In this document: piece after piece, positions 6,030-8,844 of the stretch
Position numbering within the stretch: the stretch's first letter is position 1
Layout of the letters: every line of letters begins with the position of its first letter
From: an uncultured Clostridium sp.
Lineage (GTDB): Bacteria; Bacillota; Clostridia; TANB77; CAG-508
Assembly (NCBI GenBank): GCA_946496115.1
Contig: CAMMFK010000055.1
Coordinates: 1-8,844 of the forward strand
Length of the DNA stretch: 8,844 bases
Direction: 5' to 3'
Position numbers and translations under genes: made by a program
Notes under the pieces: model-generated
Seen by the model: only the letters and a program-made list of their open reading frames with translations
Databases searched by the model: none
What the model was told of the DNA's origin: nothing

Positions 6030-6329
6030 TTATAAAGCAGCTTTTATTTTCTTTGGCACCTTTACTAAAGGAGGAATTAATGGGCTATATCCTTCACCAT
6101 CAAAAACATCTACTTCTACTGTTCTTGTTAACACATCTTTATATTGATAAGATACGCTTCTTTTGTTTTCTTCATACTTTACTATGAATATGTTAGTATA
6201 AGCTTTTTCTATAGTAGCTTCTTTTTCAAACGACTTACTCCTTCCTAAAGATCCTTTGACAATTATCTTTTGTCCTATTTTGTCTCTTATGTCTGATTCT
6301 AAGTTTGCAATATCATTTTGGTAAATCAT
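6030..6329 (-). CDS. veg: Veg family protein
   Basis: The preferred ATG at 6329-6327 gives 99 residues, against 86 in B. subtilis Veg. The conserved core covers about residues 19-76: GQKIIVKGSLGRSKSFEKEA, then YTNIFIVKYE, then RSVSYQYKDVLTRTVEVDVF. Veg is a small cytoplasmic protein, one of the most strongly transcribed genes in vegetative B. subtilis, linked there to biofilm matrix gene expression and spore outgrowth. Its mechanism is unclear. AGGTGA (6339-6334) sits 4 nt before the ATG. A TTG start at 6350 is possible, but it would overlap the approach to this Shine-Dalgarno. A proline- and lysine-rich tail (from YSPLIPPLVKV) extends past the usual end. It has its own strong promoter and terminator, so it is a single-gene unit inside the sporulation cluster. 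Confidence 0.9.
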   Translation of the reverse strand: MIYQNDIANLESDIRDKIGQKIIVKGSLGRSKSFEKEATIEKAYTNIFIVKYEENKRSVSYQYKDVLTRTVEVDVFDGEGYSPLIPPLVKVPKKIKAAL

Positions 6330-6393
6330 TTTATCACCTACTTTTCTCAATATGTTAATAGCTTATCATCAATTTTTTTAAAAGTCAAAGACG

Positions 6394-6423
6394 AAAAAAC
6401 GAGGAAAGAGCCTATCTATCCTC
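6394..6423 (-). terminator. Terminator-like hairpin in the veg leader
   Basis: On the - strand, GAGGA (6423-6419) and TCCTC (6405-6401) form a 5-bp stem with a 13-nt loop, followed by C/G and then six T residues (6399-6394). It lies between the predicted veg promoter and its start codon. It could attenuate veg, or end readthrough from spoIIQ. The stem is short, so this is tentative. Confidence 0.4.
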
Positions 6424-6453
6424 ATTTTTAGGTATTTGTTAATAAATATTACA

Positions 6454-6481
6454 TTTATATTACATTTGCATTTTTTGTCAA
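6454..6481 (-). promoter_or_regulatory. Strong sigma-A promoter of veg
   Basis: On the - strand, a perfect TTGACA (6481-6476) lies 16 bp from TATAAA (6459-6454), five of six matches. The spacer is A-rich. The transcription start would be near 6447, giving a leader of about 118 nt. A strong vegetative promoter is the known hallmark of veg in B. subtilis. Confidence 0.8.
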
Positions 6482-6510
6482 AATATGTCGAATTTTTATT
6501 TATGTTTAGT

Positions 6511-6528
6511 AATATAGTTAACTATATT
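6511..6528. promoter_or_regulatory. 18-bp perfect palindrome between spoIIQ and veg
   Basis: AATATAGTTAACTATATT is its own reverse complement, centred on GTTAAC, and lies 30 bp upstream of the veg -35 box and 15 bp after the spoIIQ stop. It is followed by a T-run only on the + strand, so it is a poor terminator for spoIIQ. It could be a protein-binding site or chance in AT-rich DNA. Confidence 0.35.
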
Positions 6529-6543
6529 TTTTTAATTTACATG

Positions 6544-7341
6544 CTATTTTAAATAAATTTCTGGATTTATGTTGCTTCCATCTTTTAATAATTCAAAATG
6601 TAAGTGATTATCTTCTGCCACTTCAAACACACTACTGTTTCCAACTGTTCCTATAGTTTGGCCTTGAGTAACTTTTTCTCCTTCTTTTACAAATTCTGCT
6701 GAGAGTAAACTTGAATAGACACTTGTATATCCATCATTATGTTCTATAGTTACAGTTAATCCATATCTTGGATCATTTTTTATTGATTTTACTGTACCAT
6801 CAGCTGTAGCTTTAACTACAGTAGTTCTATCTGCTTTTATATCAATTCCTGTGTGTGTAATCCATTCTTCTAAAGTTTCTGAGTATATTAAATTATCTTT
6901 TGCAAATTCTTTTATTACTTCTCCTTCTACTGGAAAAATAAATTGTGTTTCAGTCAAATTAGCTGACACTTCTTTTTCTTCAGTACCAACTTCATTTGTA
7001 TTATTTGATGAGCTAACTACATTGTTAGCTACCACATTGTTTGTAGTAAAAGATTCTTTAATCTCATTAATTTCATTGTCATCTTCTTCTGCATTATCTC
7101 CGCCAATTGTATTTTGTTTTAAAACTTGATTTACATTTTTGCTTAAATCTGAACTTGCTGATTCTACACTATTATGCTCATTTGTCGTTCTATTATAATT
7201 TAAATTACCTACTGTAGTTTCACTGCTCATAGATGCTACAATAGCAATTATAAGTAAAATAATAGCAATTATAAAACTAACTAATTTTCCCCACTTTACT
7301 TTATCCTCTAAATTATTATTGTTTCTCTTTTCTCTTCTCAT
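6544..7341 (-). CDS. spoIIQ: SpoIIQ-like membrane-anchored LytM (M23) protein
   Basis: The product has 265 residues: a basic N-terminus, one membrane helix (about 20-38), a long Asn/Ser/Glu-rich low-complexity linker (about 40-130), and a C-terminal LytM/peptidase M23 domain (about 135-262). The catalytic-type residues are present: H163 and D167 in HTGID, and H246-x-H248 in HLHFE. SpoIIQ is made in the forespore and pairs across the septum with SpoIIIAH to drive engulfment. B. subtilis SpoIIQ lost active-site residues, whereas clostridial forms keep them, as here. It lies directly downstream of spoIID, as in Clostridioides difficile. AAGGAGG (7354-7348) and a SigF-type promoter precede it. 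A general M23 cell-wall endopeptidase is the alternative, but context strongly favours SpoIIQ. Confidence 0.88.
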   Translation of the reverse strand: MRREKRNNNNLEDKVKWGKLVSFIIAIILLIIAIVASMSSETTVGNLNYNRTTNEHNSVESASSDLSKNVNQVLKQNTIGGDNAEEDDNEINEIKESFTTNNVVANNVVSSSNNTNEVGTEEKEVSANLTETQFIFPVEGEVIKEFAKDNLIYSETLEEWITHTGIDIKADRTTVVKATADGTVKSIKNDPRYGLTVTIEHNDGYTSVYSSLLSAEFVKEGEKVTQGQTIGTVGNSSVFEVAEDNHLHFELLKDGSNINPEIYLK

Positions 7342-7373
7342 ATATATCCTCCTTGAAATAATCTATTAATTTG

Positions 7374-7401
7374 ATTATTTCCTTAAATTAGGAAAATATA
7401 C
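7374..7401 (-). promoter_or_regulatory. Probable SigF promoter of spoIIQ
   Basis: On the - strand, GTATA (7401-7397) fits the SigF -35 pattern GYWTA. GGAAATAAT (7382-7374) fits the -10 pattern GGnnAnAnT at every fixed base, with a 14-bp spacer, about one base shorter than usual. The predicted start near 7367 is about 26 nt before the ATG. spoIIQ is a classic early-forespore SigF gene, so the site agrees with the product. Confidence 0.65.
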
Positions 7402-7433
7402 ATTATTTGTTAAGTATTTTTACATATTCTAAT

Positions 7434-7588
7434 AAAAGCTCCAATATATATTCTTCCGCATTTGCCTCACGGTTTTGCTTACGCAAAAACGCTTGCACGC
7501 TCACTTTGGCAGTTCACATTTGTTATAAATTGAATTACTCCCTCTGCCTCAGGTCGCTAAAAGCTCTAGAATATATATTGGAGCTTTT
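7434..7588. repeat. 155-bp element with 21-bp perfect terminal inverted repeats
   Basis: The left end 7434-7454 and right end 7568-7588 are perfect reverse complements over 21 bp (AAAAGCTCCAATATATATTC type). The interior is richer in GC and holds smaller dyads: GTTTTGC (7472-7478) with GCAAAAAC (7483-7490), and GGCAG (7508-7512) with CTGCC (7544-7548). TGCCTCA occurs twice (7463-7469 and 7545-7551). It begins 2 bp after the spoIID stop codon and lies between spoIID and the spoIIQ promoter. The ends carry T-rich runs on both strands, so the hairpin could also terminate the spoIID message. It has no coding capacity. A MITE-like or other small dispersed palindromic element is likely. Confidence 0.75.
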
Positions 7589-7590
7589 TA

Positions 7591-8601
7591 TTACATTTCC
7601 GTAATCTCTACTCCTGTATAAAAATGTTTTACTATTTCTTCGTAATTACTACCTTGCTTAGCCATGCTATCTGCACCTGTTTGACTCATTCCCACTCCAT
7701 GGCCATATCCTTTAACTGCAAATTTTATATTTTCTCCCTCTATGCTTACTTCAAAATTTGCGGATCTTAAACCAAGTAAGGTTCTTACTTCAACGCCTGA
7801 AAGATTTAGGCTTCCTATTTTAATCGTTTTTACTCTTCCAGATTCAGTATATTCTAATATTTGTATACAATCAGATTGTGAGTAATCTATTGTAAAATCC
7901 GAATGCTTTGCTAAAATTTTATTTTTTAGCTCTTCTTTTGTTAAAACCATTTCCGAACTATATTGTGAATATGCATCTTCTCCTGCGGTTTCAACTGATT
8001 GCAAATATGGGTAATTAGTTCCACCCCACACATTTACTGGTGCTTCTGTAGCTCCACCACTATTTGAATGAAAAAACGCATCTATAACTTCTCCATTATA
8101 TGTAATTATTTTTCCTGCTGTGGTATTTACAGCATTTTCTATTTTTCGCCAATTCAACTCTCTTTCCGCTTCATCCCACCTTGCCATTCTGTCTTCTTTA
8201 GAAATCCATGCTTGGCAACAGGTTGAATCATCACATATATCTGCTTCTCCATGTTTGCCTCCACTATGTACAATTGAATATATTGTATATGTTCTAGCTA
8301 CTAGTGCCTGAGCGTTTAAAGCTTCCTGCTCAAAGTTTGCAGGCATTTCTGCTGAAACCACTCCTAAAAGATATGTATCCAAAGGTAGCTCCTCAATTTC
8401 TCCAGTATCGGCGTGCAAAAGTTTGATTGTATCATATTGTTTATAATCATAGTCTGTCATTTGTATTTCTTCTACATTGTTTTCTTTAATTTCATTTGTA
8501 TCATTTGCAATTTTTCCACTTACACTATTTTTTGTAAAGATAATTGGTATAGCAAAAGTGCAAAAAATAAGCATAAACAATATAATATATACCTTTTTCA
8601 C
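7591..8601 (-). CDS. spoIID: Stage II sporulation protein D, septal lytic transglycosylase
   Basis: The product has 336 residues. One N-terminal membrane helix (about 4-22) anchors the enzyme in the mother-cell membrane. There it cuts peptidoglycan glycan strands, with SpoIIM and SpoIIP, during septal thinning and engulfment. The catalytic Glu is E85 in VVSAEMPANF, within the conserved stretch that ends QALVARTY. A probable metal site is H117, C123 and C129, spaced six residues apart, with an extra C128. HSNSGG (178-183) and GYGHGVGMSQTGA (298-310) are family signatures. The start is GTG at 8601-8599, preceded by AGAGGAGG (8613-8606). It lies 64 nt after the sigma factor gene, with no terminator seen between them. 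SigE control is expected from the family, but I found no convincing SigE promoter in the gap. Confidence 0.96.
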   Translation of the reverse strand: MKKVYIILFMLIFCTFAIPIIFTKNSVSGKIANDTNEIKENNVEEIQMTDYDYKQYDTIKLLHADTGEIEELPLDTYLLGVVSAEMPANFEQEALNAQALVARTYTIYSIVHSGGKHGEADICDDSTCCQAWISKEDRMARWDEAERELNWRKIENAVNTTAGKIITYNGEVIDAFFHSNSGGATEAPVNVWGGTNYPYLQSVETAGEDAYSQYSSEMVLTKEELKNKILAKHSDFTIDYSQSDCIQILEYTESGRVKTIKIGSLNLSGVEVRTLLGLRSANFEVSIEGENIKFAVKGYGHGVGMSQTGADSMAKQGSNYEEIVKHFYTGVEITEM

Positions 8602-8665
8602 TATGCCTCCTCTGAATAAATCTTATCTTAATAATTACAACAGTTTTGTATTCCTGATTTACCTA

Positions 8666-8844
8666 TTATGCTTCCTTTAGTTCCTCTCCTAAAGTACTTA
8701 ATATTTGTTTTTCTATTCTGCAAACTTGAACTTGACTTATTCCAACAAGTTTTGCAACATCTTTTTGAGTTTGACCTTTAAAATATCTTAAGTAAATTAT
8801 TTCTTTTTCTCTTGGTTTTAATTTTTCTATACCTTCCTTTAATG
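8666..8844 (-). CDS. sigF: Sporulation sigma factor, SigF-like, C-terminal part only
   Basis: Only the last 58 residues lie in the window; the gene runs off the right edge. They are sigma-70 region 4: LKPREKEIIYLRYFKGQTQ, then KDVAKLVGISQVQVCRIEKQ, with a helix-turn-helix that reads the -35 box. The YLRYxKxQTQ and GISQVQVxRxEK patterns match SigF of the SigF/SigB/SigG group better than SigG, which usually has RFFxGKTQ and SQAQV. SigF is the first forespore-specific sigma factor. Placing it just upstream of spoIID and near a SigF-type promoter for spoIIQ supports this. In the recognition helix a Cys stands where Ser is usual. SigG remains possible because the discriminating regions are missing. 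Confidence 0.8.
   Translation of the reverse strand, partial: LKEGIEKLKPREKEIIYLRYFKGQTQKDVAKLVGISQVQVCRIEKQILSTLGEELKEA

Noticed and set aside
7407..7604. 65-codon + strand frame across the 155-bp element
   Set aside because: It runs through both inverted repeat arms and the end of spoIID, has no Shine-Dalgarno and resembles no protein.
8602..8665. SigE promoter for spoIID in the gap after the sigma factor gene
   Set aside because: GCATAAT and AATACAAA resemble the boxes but are only about 12 bp apart, too close for SigE, so I did not call it.

Overview
The window looks like chromosomal DNA of an AT-rich, endospore-forming clostridium (Firmicutes, class Clostridia). The evidence is the composition, strong Shine-Dalgarno sites, the infC-rpmI-rplT order with a structured leader, and a run of sporulation genes (sigF-like, spoIID, spoIIQ, veg, sipL, yunB). 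The presence of sipL-type and intact-LytM spoIIQ-type genes points to Clostridia rather than Bacilli. I cannot name a species.

Left part (1-1600, + strand): a sigma-A promoter (123-151), a long folded leader resembling the Firmicutes L20 leader with an intrinsic terminator, then infC, rpmI and rplT, closed by a strong bidirectional terminator. infC appears to start at an AUA codon, which fits known control of infC by its own product.

Middle part (1650-3590, - strand): a two-gene unit with its own sigma-A promoter. It encodes a membrane-anchored ComEC-like metallo-beta-lactamase-fold hydrolase followed by an unrecognised charged protein. A large imperfect palindrome of about 240 bp, with GC-richer, cloverleaf-like central lobes, separates this unit from yunB.

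Right part (3590-8844, all - strand): read in the direction of transcription, a sigF-like sigma factor (3' end only), spoIID, spoIIQ, veg, sipL and yunB. SpoIID and SpoIIQ act at the engulfing septum, SipL anchors the coat to the forespore through SpoIVA, and YunB is a membrane sporulation protein. veg has its own strong vegetative promoter and terminator, and spoIIQ has a good SigF-type promoter. A second hairpin element of 155 bp with 21-bp perfect inverted ends lies between spoIID and spoIIQ.

Most of the window is conventional core and sporulation genome. The items most worth a second look are the AUA start and leader of infC, the two large hairpin elements, and the hydrolase plus unknown-protein pair.
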